A program made the position numbers and the translations under genes. A stretch of DNA of 64,000 bases from Strongylocentrotus purpuratus (taxonomy: Eukaryota > Echinodermata > Echinoidea > Camarodonta > Strongylocentrotidae). Position 1 is the first letter of the stretch. Each line of letters starts with the position of its first letter. Below, piece after piece: positions 36,293 to 48,626 of this stretch. The notes beneath the pieces are model-generated. The model was not told where the DNA came from and searched no databases. It worked only from the letters and a program-made list of their open reading frames with translations. Where the stretch lies: the NCBI RefSeq assembly GCF_000002235.5, contig NW_022145606.1, positions 46,549,274-46,613,273 on the forward strand, in the 5' to 3' direction.

Positions 36293-37139
36293 ATAACAGG
36301 TAGATGTAAGCTGTAAGAACCCACACCTCCCTGATATTACCCAATGTTATGGGTCAAATCATGGACCTACTACGAGGTCCACAGTCAAATTATCGAACAT
36401 TTGCTTTGGGGTGATCAGATCTGTGTCTTTGATGTAGTGTACAGCAGAGAAGAAAAAGAAATAAAGATAGGAGTGGAAGATAGAAGACATATGAGAAAAG
36501 AGACGGAGAGAGAGAGAGAGAGAGATTATATATGTGTGTCCGTTTCACTTTATAATGCAACTTTTTCTACTTTAATGGGTCAAGAACTTCATGAAAACCG
36601 AATGTTAGAAACCACGAGAGTTTGTAATTTTATAATCTTTCTACCTCGCTCGCAATATTTATAAATAAGATGATTTCAGGCAACAACGCAAGTGCCTGAT
36701 GATTACCTTCATTTGTGGGCAAAGAGATACCCGAATGTTCTTCGAATTCACAGCGAGGTACCCAAGTATGTTTTATATCTTTTCTATCGAAGATTCATAT
36801 GGGAATGACTATAGATGGCCGAATATCCTCATATTCGTGTATCGAGGTGACTATTTATATGAGTTTTAATATTCATTTACTTCTCGACGAGGTGCCCGCA
36901 TACAGTGTTGTATTATGTCTCATCCAGTGTTTTGAATACATTTTTTGTTTTACCCTATTAAAAATGTCATTGTTTGCTCGCTTGCAAAAATAAGAACTAA
37001 ATATGACCGTACGTGTATACCGTAGATGGCAAATGACGAGTACCAGAGTGATGCAAAGTGAATCTTTTGGGGTGGCGTGAAGTTGTTTTATTTCTTAAAA
37101 CGGTGCAGTGACCAACACAAAAACAGGTTGAAAAAAACA
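36293..37139. other. No gene; GA microsatellite
   Basis: (GA)n lies at 36,503-36,525. Phrases such as GAGGTACCCAAG and GAATATCCTCATATTCG (36,750-36,850) resemble a 30-35-bp motif found downstream of each TRIM copy. Confidence 0.4.
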
Positions 37140-40009
37140 CTGATTTAATTTCATCTTCCTCTCTCTGGAAACTCTTTGTTAGGATCCATACAGAACTATC
37201 ATGCGCTTAGAAACATAGTATTAAAGGGCGCTCCAATCTTTTTGTAATAAGTTCAGAATCAGTATGGCGAAATATGAAATATAACGGACCAATAATGAGA
37301 CAGTGGGAAATGTTTGACAAATGAGATCTCTAAAGCTATGCGAATCTCAAATTGCTTCTTTGGTCAGTGGATTGTGACATATTAATGGTCAATTCTCTGT
37401 TTGCGGTGTACAAAAATATAATTAATTTATGGGTTTTTCTCCGAATCTAAAATTCCCTCCTCCCTTGGGGTACTCCTCAAATTTATTATGGATAGCATAA
37501 TATTGTATGTCCTCTAGAAAGACATATAATATAATTGAATTGAACATGAACTATGTAGCATAGTTTGAATGGAACATGATAACTGACATCATTTCATCAT
37601 AATAATAATAAGGCCTATGCTTTTATAGCTTTTGACACATTTTGTTTTGTTCTACAAAAATATTATTCCAAGCATTTGTTTTACTTTACTACAATAAAGG
37701 TATTCAACCAAAAAGATGTATTCAATAAAGAAGCTATTCGGCGTTCCATACATATGCATGCCACGAATAAGTTATTCGTCAGAAAAGTCATTCTTTAAAA
37801 AAAAAGCTATTCGACTTCAGCAGAATATTATGCGATACTTTACACGACCATCTTGTAGTAGTACACGTGCACGCAACGAGTTCCCCAGCTTGTTTCTTTT
37901 AATGTTCTAGTTTTCTGTCTTCATAATTGGAAATATTTGTTTATGTTTATCATGAATGTGAAATGCAATATGTTAAACAATTCTTCTTTATGTCTATTCC
38001 TAATTTTTATTTCTTGCCAATTTTTGTGAATGTATTATACTAATTCGTTTACATAATTTTGAACAATGCAAACATGTACATTTTGAATGTATTTGTCTTC
38101 GGACTTATTTACAGGAATTTTCTTTCATTAAACCTAGCTGAATACAGTCATGACTGAGTGAATAAACGAATCATAAATGCATGATAAGCAAAGAGATATA
38201 GAGGAAGCTACCGAAATTACTGATTGTACAGAATAAGGCCATAATGGTGGGTTCCCACTGCCGATCAAACCAACCCGACCAAGCCCAATCAAGCCCGATC
38301 ACCCATTTTCCCCCGACAAATCCCGACCACATGCCTAAACACAAGCTCTTCCCGACCGTTATTCGACTATTGACGACCCACATTCGACCATTCGCGGCTC
38401 CTGCACGACGTAAACTCGACCACAACTTCGATCTCTTCTCGATCATTCCGATCTACATACAATCCCAACGCGATCCCTACTAGACCAATTAGACGTACAC
38501 ACGATCTTTACACAATCTCGACCCGAGCAGATCGACCTGTTCGAACAGGGATCCAAGATGACTCGTGAATTGAGTGGTTGCACAAATTATTATCGTCAGC
38601 TGATGGTACAGTACTCACTTTTTATCAGCGTTCAGTTCATCTCAGAAGGTTTTACATCATTTTCAGTCAATATGGAGGCCCGTAACTAAGGGGGGTGGGG
38701 GCGGTATGCGTGGGCACCCCCTCCCCAGCTAGCGACAAGAGGTCCGCTTAAAACAAAAAAGCAACAACACTGATTGAAACCGTTTCCGTGTTCAAAACTT
38801 AAAGGCCCTCAGTTGTTGATGAAAACTGGGAAACGAGTCTGATGCTAAGAATGCTGAACACAGTTTGACATCATTTTTTCTCTCCCACTTTGGGCTGATA
38901 TTTCTTAGCATGTTTTTCTAAAAAAAAAACGGTAATTTTTTTAAAAGCCGACCGTAGATCTCAAGATTTTGGGGTCGGTCGCAAAGGGCAATACAACATC
39001 TTTTTTGTAGGCCTAAGGGATAGAACAAAGTAAGGCCCCTTAAATGTTATACGGACAGATCCAGTGAACAGCTATGGGTATATGAAAATAAATGATGTCC
39101 TTAATTACAAAACTTTACTTGGTACAAAAAACCAACAAAGAAACACAAACAGAATTATGCCATTACCATGACAACCAATACGTATTAAGGGTAAGTAAAC
39201 AAATTTTGACAAAAAATTAATCTATAATTATACCTTGCATATTTTAAAACAAACATTTTCGGATACATTGTAATATTTTGAGAACAATAATATGCTTACT
39301 TTGCCACTATACCATGAACACTTAGAGAATCGTTTCAGTATTAGAAATAGCATTGGAAAGAGGCAGCTGCTCATGCATCCCCCGTAATAGCGGGAATGCA
39401 TGACTGTGTATTATATTTACAATGTATGCTTTCAGTCGATTAGAAGGTGTGCTACCCCCTCCCCTCGTCTTTGACTGTGATCATCTACCTACATCTGTCT
39501 ACACAATAACCGCCCTTTGCAATAATGAGAGCAAAGTCTTGATACTTCATAATCGTAAAGTTACAAAGTCTACTGTCGACGGCATAAAGAAATCAGTCAA
39601 CATTATGATAGCATTATAATAGAGCGGAGTCTAGACCGACTATTTGATTTAAATCACATTTTTGCACAGGCTTACAAGGCAAGGGGACTGCGAGGACTGC
39701 ATCCGGCAGTTTTAAATATTCGACATTCGATGGACCATCATCTCATAATTATTCGGGCAAAGAGGTGCCCCATATATCCTAATAATTAGGCAGCAAGCTA
39801 CTCAAATATCCTCCTATTCAGTCAACGATGTGTAATATGTATTTTTATTCTGGGTTTGTTGGTGACTATTATGAGCTGTGACAACGAAGACCAGGCAAGA
39901 GTAGATAATATTTCTATGGTGTATGTATTCCATTTGACCAAATACTAATCTAAAATGGCTGGGTTTCGTAAGTTTATAAAACTCCACGTTTCATCTGCAA
40001 AACTGAAAT
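37140..40009. repeat. TRIM-unit block A, 3' flank (diverged, rearranged)
   Basis: Non-coding pieces match blocks B and C. 37,150-37,290 matches 60,565-60,665 (CTTTGTTAGGA, AGAAACATAGTATTAAAGGG). 37,540-37,640 matches 48,110-48,190. 37,880-37,945 matches 62,655-62,712. 38,670-38,870 matches 47,590-47,760 (GCTAGCGACAAGAGGTC). 39,009-40,009 matches 50,428-51,385. The order is partly shuffled in A. A 38,240-38,540 stretch of degenerate CCGACCA-type words is unique to A. Confidence 0.7.
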
Positions 40010-40893
40010 TTACTCCCATGTCTCATGGAAGATGTAAAGCCTATCATTAGTGCATAACGCTATCTCTCCTGTCTTCAATGCTTGCAAAAAGCAATTATAT
40101 GATATCGTTATCTTAAAATCAGTGATAATGTTCTTGATGTATTTGAGCTCATGTGTGTACTGAACGATGCTCAGCTGATCCTGACGGTGCTTAGCCCATG
40201 CAATGATAACTGAACCATCCTGACACACAGCAGGGTAAGGGTAATCACCACCCTTGCGGATGCTATGAATGATAGCACCAGACATATCGTTGATCACTTG
40301 TACCTGAGACGGTAAGACGAGAGAAGAACTACTCATAAAAACGACAATCGCTTGACTGGATGTCATCGCAATCATCTGCCATGATACAGATCCGTTGCAC
40401 GTTATCTCTCTAATGGCCTTCCTCCCTTCTGGCTTAAATACCTGTATTGTCTTGCTAAGGTTGTAACCTATGAAGATCAGCCCATCCTTGCCTACAGTGA
40501 GACCGCCATGCATACTTTTCGCAACATCCATTGTCTCAAACGTTACATCAAGCTTTTCACAAAGCTCTGTGTACAAGGAAATTCTGTTATTATGGTCGCG
40601 TATGACGTATCTACCATCAGCCATGAAGTGTAAGGCAAGAACGTTAACATACTTTAGAACGGTATCTTGGATGGTGCCCTCAGAAGAATATATGACTATT
40701 CCTCCCTTGTCACAACCAACAGCAATTTCATTGTTTGGTGATATTACCATCCCGTTCATGCTGTTTGCACGTGGAATTGGAGCTTCCGTGCGCAGAACCC
40801 ATTTAGACTTCTTTTGTCTTAGCTGGCCCAACTGGAGTCCATCTGATCCCTGGCTCCTGAAGCCAATTCTTTCACCTTCCTCGGCGGTTCTTC
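40010..40893 (-). pseudogene. 5'-truncated TRIM copy, NHL-like region only
   Basis: The reading frame is the last ~290 codons of the intact gene at 51,386 and is clearly paralogous to it (for example MVISPNNEIAVGCDKGGIVI, ALHFMADGRYVIRDHNNRIS, ending FHETWE). Homology begins at the codons for RTAEEGERIGF; the codon immediately before is an in-frame TGA, and upstream sequence is unrelated. RING, B-boxes and coiled coil are absent. The frame itself is intact across about 290 codons, so loss was recent or the fragment is retained. No ATG sits at the start of the retained region. The breakpoint at 40,893 lies about 90 bp from the THAP-bearing element. It could be a 3' exon of a chimeric gene, but I see no acceptor. 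Confidence 0.75.
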
Positions 40894-41014
40894 ACGTCCT
40901 TTCCTTTCCTCCATCTCGTTTTCTTCCATTCTGATCTCTCAAATCCTAATCTTTCTCTTGAACACTATTCGTTTTTCTCCTCTCTACACACTAAAAAATA
41001 ATGGTACAAATTTG

Positions 41015-41490
41015 CATCCTATAGGGTGCAGACCGCTGCCACCTATAGCGGCCACCTATAGCGGCCACCTATAGGGTGCAATTTTGCACCCCCAATTGGG
41101 GTGCAAAATTGCACCCTTATTTGGGGTGCAGACTTGCACCCTTAGAGGTGCAAAAAGAGTACCCTTAGAGGTGCAAACGAGCACCCTTAGGGGTGCAGAC
41201 CGCTGCTACAATAGCAGCCACCTATAGGGTGCAATTTTGCACCCATATTTGGGGTGCAGACTTGCACCCTATAGGTGGCTGCTATTGTAGCAGCGGTCTG
41301 CACCCCTAAGGGTGCTCGTTTGCACCCCAGTTTGGGGTGCAGACTTGTCCCATATAGGGTGCAGGGGTTAGGGGTCCACAATTGTTCCCTGAAGGGTGCA
41401 TACATACACCCCTTGGGATGCAAGCAAGCACCTTTAGGGGTGCAGATTTACAGCCTTTATATGGTTTAGAATTGCACATTGCAGGGTGCA
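41015..41490. repeat. Left subterminal GGGTGCA/TGCACCC word array
   Basis: About 25 occurrences of GGGTGCA or its complement TGCACCC, arranged as short palindromic modules such as GGGTGCAATTTTGCACCC. CTATAGG and GCCACCTATAG modules alternate with them. 41,203-41,285 forms a larger hairpin around GGTGCAGACCGCTGCTACAA and its complement. Confidence 0.85.
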
Positions 41491-42859
41491 CATGCACTCT
41501 TTACATCACATTATAACCAATAAAATCAGAAGATCAAACAATTTGTTTTCATATCACATTTTATTGACAACATGAATGACCGGTTTCAGTTGCCACTATG
41601 CATAGTGGGTAAGAGAAAATAACCACATATGACACTGTTGCCATATATATATGCGGTTTACCTTCTGCAATATCTAGACAAAAGTAACAAGTAATATAAA
41701 GAAGTATTGCGTGTAATATACCATGTTGGGCTGTTGGCAAACATCAACATTCTAATTTGAGGTACAAAAAGGTGAAATCTACAATTACACCTTTGAATAC
41801 AGTATGCTTTTCTTGCATGAAGTAAAGGCAAGAGAACAAACTTTAACAGCTTTAGTCAGGGAATCAACACCAATTTATTCTTATAAATGAAGATGACTAC
41901 TGAAAATGTTATCTTCATTTATTCCATCAATTCCACCAAATAATTTGGGGACAGCAAATATATTGTACAAAAACTAAATTAATACTACTCTACAGGACAT
42001 ACAAGAATACTAGAATGCACATAGTAGTAAAAGAACAGTAATCACTTCTGGGCCCCGTTGCAGAAAGAGATACAATCGATTGTAAGTCCGATCACGTGTT
42101 CTACATGCGGAAATCTGATTTCGGCTTGGAGAAGAAAACCTCTCTCTGTCACTATTTACAACAGTAATATAAGATGAGAAATGTAACTATTGTCATGATC
42201 AAGATATCTCTTTGAGCTGCATATCATATGTAGTTAGCTGCTTTATTATTGCATAAGGATACAAAAATCCTATTTTCTGTCTTGATAAAAATATAAGCAC
42301 ACACAAAACATACAATACTTTGGTAAATAGCACACTTCAATTATTCAACAAAAAAAAGTATTCCTATAGCCCAAGAAAATACACCTGTAAATGTGTATAG
42401 AAAAACAATAAATTTGTAATACTTTGGAACCCGACATACATACATGTAGTTAGTCAATTTCACATGTCCATGTTTTATTTATTTCATAAATGTTCAGCCC
42501 TGATACAAGATATAAAGAGGTACATTCAATATATGATATTCTAATAAATGTGTCAAGTTAAGCTAGCCTCAACAGAAATAATCACTAACCAGTTCATACC
42601 CGTGCATTTGACTAGCACAATTACTGTATTCCTGCACAGCCTATGTTTGCTTCTCTTTATTAATATAGACAAAGGGCTCCTTGGCTCCAATCAAATAGTT
42701 CAACAAATCACCAGAAACATTATGTCCCTTTCATCAGACGAATAAAAGGAAAGGACATATTACTCGTGACTTTTTGGATTCAAATCCAGTGTACAATCTG
42801 ACAGTTTTATCAATTCTCGTGACAACAGTAGTCATATCAAAATCAACTTTCTTGCCATG
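41491..42859. other. Presumed 3' UTR / interior of the THAP-bearing element
   Basis: AT-rich sequence with no ORF of note. TTTATT (AATAAA on the minus strand) occurs several times, for example at 42,475-42,480, so transcription of the THAP gene could end here. Confidence 0.4.
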
Positions 42860-43660
42860 CTATTCCTTTGTAGCTTTCAGCTTTGCCTGTAAATGACTAT
42901 TCCTCTGTTGTAGATCTTCAATTTGTTTTTGCTTTGCAACACATCCAAGGCAGGTACATAATCTTTTATCACAATGTAGCCCATAATTGTGATCAGTGAG
43001 ATGTGCACCAACAATATGATCAGATCTTTTCTCCTTATTACTTGAAGCTGTCTCATCAATTTCTTGGTGCTCATCAAGAGTAGAGGACACATGAAAGTCA
43101 GGATCTCCTTTCAAGTCGACATCCTTTCTCTTCCGTTTACATGTTGATTTCCTCTTTTCTTTACTTGAAGCTGTCTCACTAACTTGTAGGTGCTCCTCAG
43201 CTGTAGAGGTTTCATGTGAGTCAGGATCTCCTGTCAAGTCGACATTCTTTCTCTTCCGTTTACTTGTTGATTTCTTCTTTTCTGGGCATTGAGGTATTTC
43301 TCTTGGAGGCAGACGAGGAGATTTATGTGAAGACTGGTGTGCTGAGCTGTATCCCAGATTCATTGTTGGGTCTGGCCACGCTGCACTAGGTTGTCCATCT
43401 CGAAAGTGATATGAGCAAACCCTATCTCCATACGTTGGTTCCCAGTTTTTGCCATTTGGACGTTTTCGATTTATCGCCTTTATCCATCGTCGACGGCCGT
43501 CTGCATCTTTATTTTGCAAAGGAAAAGGGAATGGTACAAAAGGTAGTGTGCATACGCAGGCCCTATATTTCAGGCCATGTATGTCACACAATTGTGAATA
43601 CTATTTATCAAGCTTGAATGTACTGTTCGAGCACCCAATAACAGCACAGATTCTCCCCAT
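42860..43660 (-). pseudogene. THAP zinc-finger protein gene with one in-frame TAG
   Basis: ATG at 43,660 opens MGRICAVIGCSNSTFKLDK, the start of a THAP (C2CH) DNA-binding domain: C5-x4-C10, then the C82-x2-H85 pair in RVCSYHF, with W59, W73 and the Pro-rich FPFP stretch between. Codon 20 is TAG (43,603-43,601); the frame then continues uninterrupted to the stop at 42,862-42,860. Residues 120-205 hold two copies of a ~43-residue basic repeat (KKKSTSKRKRK...HLQVSETASS; KRKSTCKRKRK...HQEIDETASS), likely nuclear-localising. A Cys cluster (CDKRLCTCLGC) and a short coiled-coil-like tail (KQIEDLQQRNSHLQAKLKA) follow. There is no transposase domain. The TAG makes it a pseudogene unless it is spliced out, read through or an assembly error. 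THAP proteins bind specific DNA words, so a role at the element's ends is plausible but unproven. Confidence 0.8.
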
Positions 43661-45030
43661 GATGATAGTCTGATTGTAAAAAGAAAGAAAAATATTTCAT
43701 GTTAACACAAATTATAATGGTTTCTATTTGGGCAGGAAAATATTTCTTCTTTCTTGGGAGAAAAAAAAATCACAGCTGATAGTCTCAACCCCCCCCCCCC
43801 CCCCAAGAAAGGAAGAACATTAAATTATTGCCTTAATTAAGGTGAAAAATCTCAATGATCATACAAATTTACCAAATAAATCTGCCTTGTTCCCTATAAC
43901 ACATGCTAGCTGTAATGGAATAAACAGCCCATTGGCATTGCCAAGAGGACACCAGCACTGCTTATGATGTCACTGGGCAAGCAGGACAGTGAAGGTGAAT
44001 TTACAGCTGGCACAGTGGCAGCATTCATTGTCATTGATTGAAAGAATTTTAACAGGAAGTGAAATGAAACTACTTATTTTAGTCAATGGATAGGCATAAC
44101 TAGAAGTCCAGTTCTTGTTATACGGTTTGTATACATTTTTTAAATTCAAATCGGTCTCAGTGTCTTTTGTTTCGATTACATAGACTACAGTTCTAGATCT
44201 AGTCTGAATTTAGTCACTCTTTTTCTTCACTTCAGTTCAATCAACATGATCAGGCAAAATAACAAACAAAATATGCGTAAGCAGGTAAGTTTGGATCATG
44301 AAGGCCATAATTATTTTAAGTGATACAGGCTGAACTAGCAGGGAAGAGCCTTCATATGAGTTATTCTTAACACCGGTTATTACATTTTAAAGTCAGAATC
44401 ACGACCTTTTTTAACGATTGCCATGCGAAGCAGACGGCTTACACAAAACATACTGTATGGGGCAACAGTCGGGACACGGCATACTTTCGCCTCTGTGGAG
44501 GCAACTGCCGATTGCAAAGAAGAAAAATACTAAATCATTTGCTGACCACGTACAAAATAAAAGGAAAAGAAGGAAAATATATCCAGTTACCTGCTCAAGA
44601 TGATTTGTGGAAAAGGAATGATGTCATGATGTAAACAAGTCGTATCTAGAACGTGATAAATGCTAACATTCCCCATTCACTGTTGTGTGTAAGCACAGCA
44701 CCGACCAATATTTATCCCAATTGATCCAGCGCAAAGGTCACGGAGGATTTTTCGCGCATGCGCAGAATCTAACTACGAACTCGCTTATTAAACTCTACTG
44801 AGGTCAGTGTTAAATTCGGCAGTTGAACGGAATTAAAAGTCTCTGCAAAAGATCGACTGACTTAAACTTGTTTCATAAAACTTATAGTCCATGATTTTTC
44901 ATGGAATACTAATAACGATGCATAAAAAGGGTATAATTGTTTATTGTTGTGTTATGTTGTTCTTGAAATATATACACAGACTTGAGAACAGATCAATCTT
45001 CAAACTACAGTATAATTTCATAATGCTTTG
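43661..45030. other. Upstream region of the THAP gene inside the element
   Basis: Poly-C at 43,791-43,804; otherwise unremarkable. It should contain the THAP promoter. I see no clear TATA box at a convincing distance from 43,660. Confidence 0.4.
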
Positions 45031-45034
45031 ATAA

Positions 45035-45185
45035 AGACTAGTGGGGTGCACATTCTGCACCCTCCAAATTCTTGCACCCCTCAGGGTGCACATTTTACGT
45101 TGAATGCACTGAGTGCGCCCTATATGGAGCAGATTAGTACCCTCGACCAACTACGCGTAATCTGCACCCCAAATGTACCCCTATT
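45035..45185. repeat. Right subterminal TGCACCC/GGGTGCA words
   Basis: Seven or so partial copies of the same word as the left array (for example GGGGTGCACATTCTGCACCC). The right array is much shorter than the left. Confidence 0.8.
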
Positions 45186-45197
45186 TCTTAGTGTGTA

Positions 45198-47345
45198 CCA
45201 CCTCTCCCTCCATCATATTTTACCCTTACCTCAACTCTGTTCAGTTCTTGCTCCCTTTGACTTAATTTCTCTCATTCTTACTACACTTTACTTTGTTCTG
45301 TTTTCTTTTATCTCCGCTCCTATTACTTTTGTTTCTCTCTATTTCTAACTATCTGCTATATGTTTTCTGGTTTACCTGTCCCTGTAATGTTTTCTACTGG
45401 GCTTTGTTGTCTCAAACTGTGGTGTGTTTATCTATTTCCTGCTTACTTTGTTATGCACATGTATTGTTATGTTAACTCATTGAAAGGTATGTCTTATACA
45501 ATATGTATGTATTTGTAATTTGATATTCTCTTCTGTGAGTCTAAGTTAATATAATGCCTATTTGATTTTTTTTTTTTTAAGAAACAGCCAGAGAATTGTT
45601 TTTATGCCAATTGAGCTTTTGTATTGTGCATGACCAATACATCAAACTGAAATTAAAACTGATGATCGAGGAGTGTGAATGCATTGTGTTAGCTATTGTT
45701 CAGATAACTTCTTTTCTCTTTTTGCTCTGTGTGCATCAAATAGTTTTGAGTTTATCGGCGGTACCCCCTCCCCCCCCCAAAAAAAAAAAAAATAAAGAAA
45801 AAAGAAGACAAGAAATAGGTCAGGAAAGTTATTTTGATACACCCCCTTCTGCCTTCCTGGACTTAGAGACTCTGGAATTGGAAGAGATGGCCATGCATAT
45901 TCTAGAAACCATGTCCAGTTTGACAAATTAAAGTAAATTTCAGTTCTCAGGAAATTTCTCTGAAAATCATGATATATGCCTACTCAAAGTAATTTCGCCG
46001 GGTCGTCGTCGAACAAGTGTCTTCTGCCCGAGTTTCGATTGCGTATGCGCTAAATTAACGAAGATTGATTTTGTTTTTTCTTTATATGTATTGCGCCCTC
46101 TTTCATTTGAAACTGATAGATGATGATCAATCTTGCCATAATATGTAATAATAACACTCTGGGAAAACAATTCTTTTTCTTTTGTTTTCATCCTTATTTT
46201 TTCTCTCATTCTCCATCAAGATTATTTGAGACAGGGGCTAGAAGGCTGCAGCCCCTCGATACTTTTTAAGGGAAATACTATGCTTGTTTCTCCTCTCTAC
46301 CACCTCTCCCCCATCATATTTTAACCCTTACCTCAACTCTGTTCAGTTCTTGCTCCCTTCGACTTAATTTCTCTCATTCTTACTACAACTTACTTTGTTC
46401 TGTTTTCTTTTATCTCCGCTCCTATTACTTCTGTTTCTCTCTATTTCTAACTATCTGCTATATGTTTTCTGGTTTATCTGTCCGTGTTATGTATTCTACT
46501 GGGCTTTGTTGTCTCGAACTGTGGTGTGTTTATCTATTTCCTGCTTACTTTGTTATGCACATGTATTGTTATGTTAACTCATTGAAAGGTATGTCTTATA
46601 CAATATGTATGTATTTGTAATTTAATATTCTCTTTTGCGAGTCTTTATTAATATAATGCCTATTTGAATTTTTTTTTAAAGAAACAGCCAGATAATTGTT
46701 TTTATGCCAATTGAGCTTTTGCATTGTGCATGATCAATAAATCAAACTGAAATTGAAACTTGTGATGCAGGAGTGTGAATGCATTGTGTTAGCTATTTTT
46801 TCAGATAACTCCTACTTTCTGTTTGCTCTGTGTGCACCCAATAGCTAGTCTGGAGAATATCGGCATTAGCCCCTCCCCCCCCCCCCCCCAACAAAAAAAA
46901 GTAGGTCCGGAAATTTATTTTGATATACCCCCCCCCCCCCCCCCCCCCCCTCCCTTCCTGGACATGGCCATGCATATTCTAGAAACCATTTCCAGTTGGA
47001 CAAATTAAAGTAACTTTCAGTTCTCAGGAAATTTCTCTGAAAATCATGATATACTCAAAGTAATTTCGCCGGGTCGTCGTCGAACAAGTGTCTTTTGCCC
47101 GAGTTTCGATTGCCTATGCGCTAAATTAACGAAGATTGATTTTGTTTTCTTCTTTATATATCTTGCGCCCTCTTTCATTTGAAACTTATAGATGATGATT
47201 AATCTTGCCATAATATGTAATAATAACACTCTTGGAAAACAATTATTTTTCTTTTGTTTTCATCCTTATTTTTTCTCTCATTCTCCATCAAGAGTATTTG
47301 AGGCAGGGGCTAGAATGCTGCAGCCCCTCGATACTTTTGAAGGGA
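45198..47345. repeat. Direct tandem duplication, two ~1.07-kb units
   Basis: Unit 1 (45,198-46,262) and unit 2 (46,272-47,345) match throughout, for example CCTCAACTCTGTTCAGTTCT, CTGCTATATGTTTTCTGGTT, CCATGCATATTCTAGAAACC, CGCCGGGTCGTCGTCGAACA and CTGCAGCCCCTCGATACTTT. Unit 1 has the 4.2-kb THAP-bearing element inserted near its left edge; about 25 bp of the unit lie left of that insertion. Both units carry a C/A run near the middle. Short frames repeat in both copies and are not convincing genes. Confidence 0.9.
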
Positions 47346-48626
47346 AAATCGGATAACCGTCATGTCATAAGCAAGGCGCTATGTCAGTAGTTTCCCATTT
47401 CGAATAATCTAATCTACCGGTAGTTGCCTTGTAAATGTTGTTATGATCATGAGAGTCGATATGGTTCAGTGAATTCAAGGGGTACAACCCATAACTGAAT
47501 GAAGCAGCTAGCCTTCTGGGCGGTGGGGCGTGGTGGGGTGGGGTAGTTATCCCAGACATTTTAGAATGATTGACATCATTTTTAGTCACTATGCAGGCCC
47601 GTAACTAAGGGTGCACCCCCCCCCCCCCCCCGCTAGCGACAAGAGGTCATTTCAAAGAAAAACACTGATTTAAACCGTTTCGGTGTTCAAAACTAAAAGA
47701 ACCTCAGTATTTGATGAAAACTCGAAAATGAGTCGGATGCTGAAACAGTTTGACGTCACTCGCTGGAGTAAGGATAGTTTGTATTCACACTGTTGTCGAT
47801 GGAACATCTTTTTCATGTAAAGTAGTATTATAGTTTGTTTTTTTCTTCTTGATTGCCGACCTTTACGCTTTCCGTCATAACCGCTGCTATTATTATACGA
47901 ATATCATGTACATAAGCTTTCACATACCTCCTGCATGTATTTTTATAAAATCAATACTTTTGATGACTCAGTCTTTTACTCTTTCTTTGAATTTCTTTTG
48001 TTTTCACCAATGACACCGGACAAAGGACTATTTTCTGGAAATATCAGTGACCAAATTCATACTTGAAATTTATTCCCTTCTATTCCCTTTAAGAACATAT
48101 GATTGAATTGAACATGAAATTTGTAACAAAATTTGAATGGAACATGATTACTGACATAATTTCATCATAATAATCATTATGCTTTTATAGCACAACAATG
48201 CAGGGATTTCTCTATACTGTTACAAAGATGATAAAGTACAGTTATTTAATCGACTATGAAAGAATCATAAACCTAGTGAGGAAGGCGGAAATTAACTTGA
48301 ATGCATATCAGAATAACAAGATAAACTACATGTAGTAGAACTTATTAAGGTATATAACACACTGATTTCCTTTCCAATTCAAATATAACAAGGAATTCTT
48401 AAATTCACCCTCCCTTTTAGACGTCGAGAGTTCCTTGCTATCGGTATAGTGTAACGATCTAAAATATGATCTATAGTTTCAAACTAAATCATCGGTATTC
48501 ATATTTTTTATTTCACTATCAATACTCTGTTTACCTTGCAACGGACATGTTACAGGTATTGCTAAATGTTTTGGTATCGATATATATATATATATATCCA
48601 ATACCGGTAATTAAAAGCTAATCATC
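47346..48626. other. TRIM-unit block B, distal 3' flank
   Basis: Non-coding; matches block A at 47,590-47,760 and 48,085-48,190 and block C at about 48,280-48,560 (against 61,620-62,160, including GCATATCAGAATAACAAGATA). A TA microsatellite lies at 48,580-48,597. Confidence 0.6.

Larger units (their letters stand above)
40985..45197. mobile_element. 4.2-kb THAP-bearing element, TIRs, TA duplication
   Basis: The element spans 40,987-45,195 between TA dinucleotides. Left tip: CACACTAAAAAATAATGGTA. Right tip, reverse-complemented: CACACTAAGAAATAGGGGTA; 19 of the first 22 bases match. The sequence just outside (CTCCTCTC TA on the left, TA CCACCTCTCC on the right) is found uninterrupted at 46,291-46,309 in a tandem paralogue, which marks the insertion point and the TA duplication. 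Word arrays of GGGTGCA/TGCACCC lie inside both ends. The only coding region is a THAP-domain gene; no recognisable DDE transposase is seen. TA targets fit Tc1/mariner-like or IS3EU-like elements; the class is not settled. Confidence 0.8.

Noticed and set aside
40470..40934. 154-codon plus-strand frame
   Set aside because: Shadow of the minus-strand TRIM fragment on the opposite strand; the same holds for 51,713-52,208 and 52,833-53,153 opposite the intact gene.
45293..46577. Pair of 60-codon hydrophobic frames with near-identical sequence
   Set aside because: They recur only because the region is a 1.07-kb tandem duplication; no splice or start signals support them.
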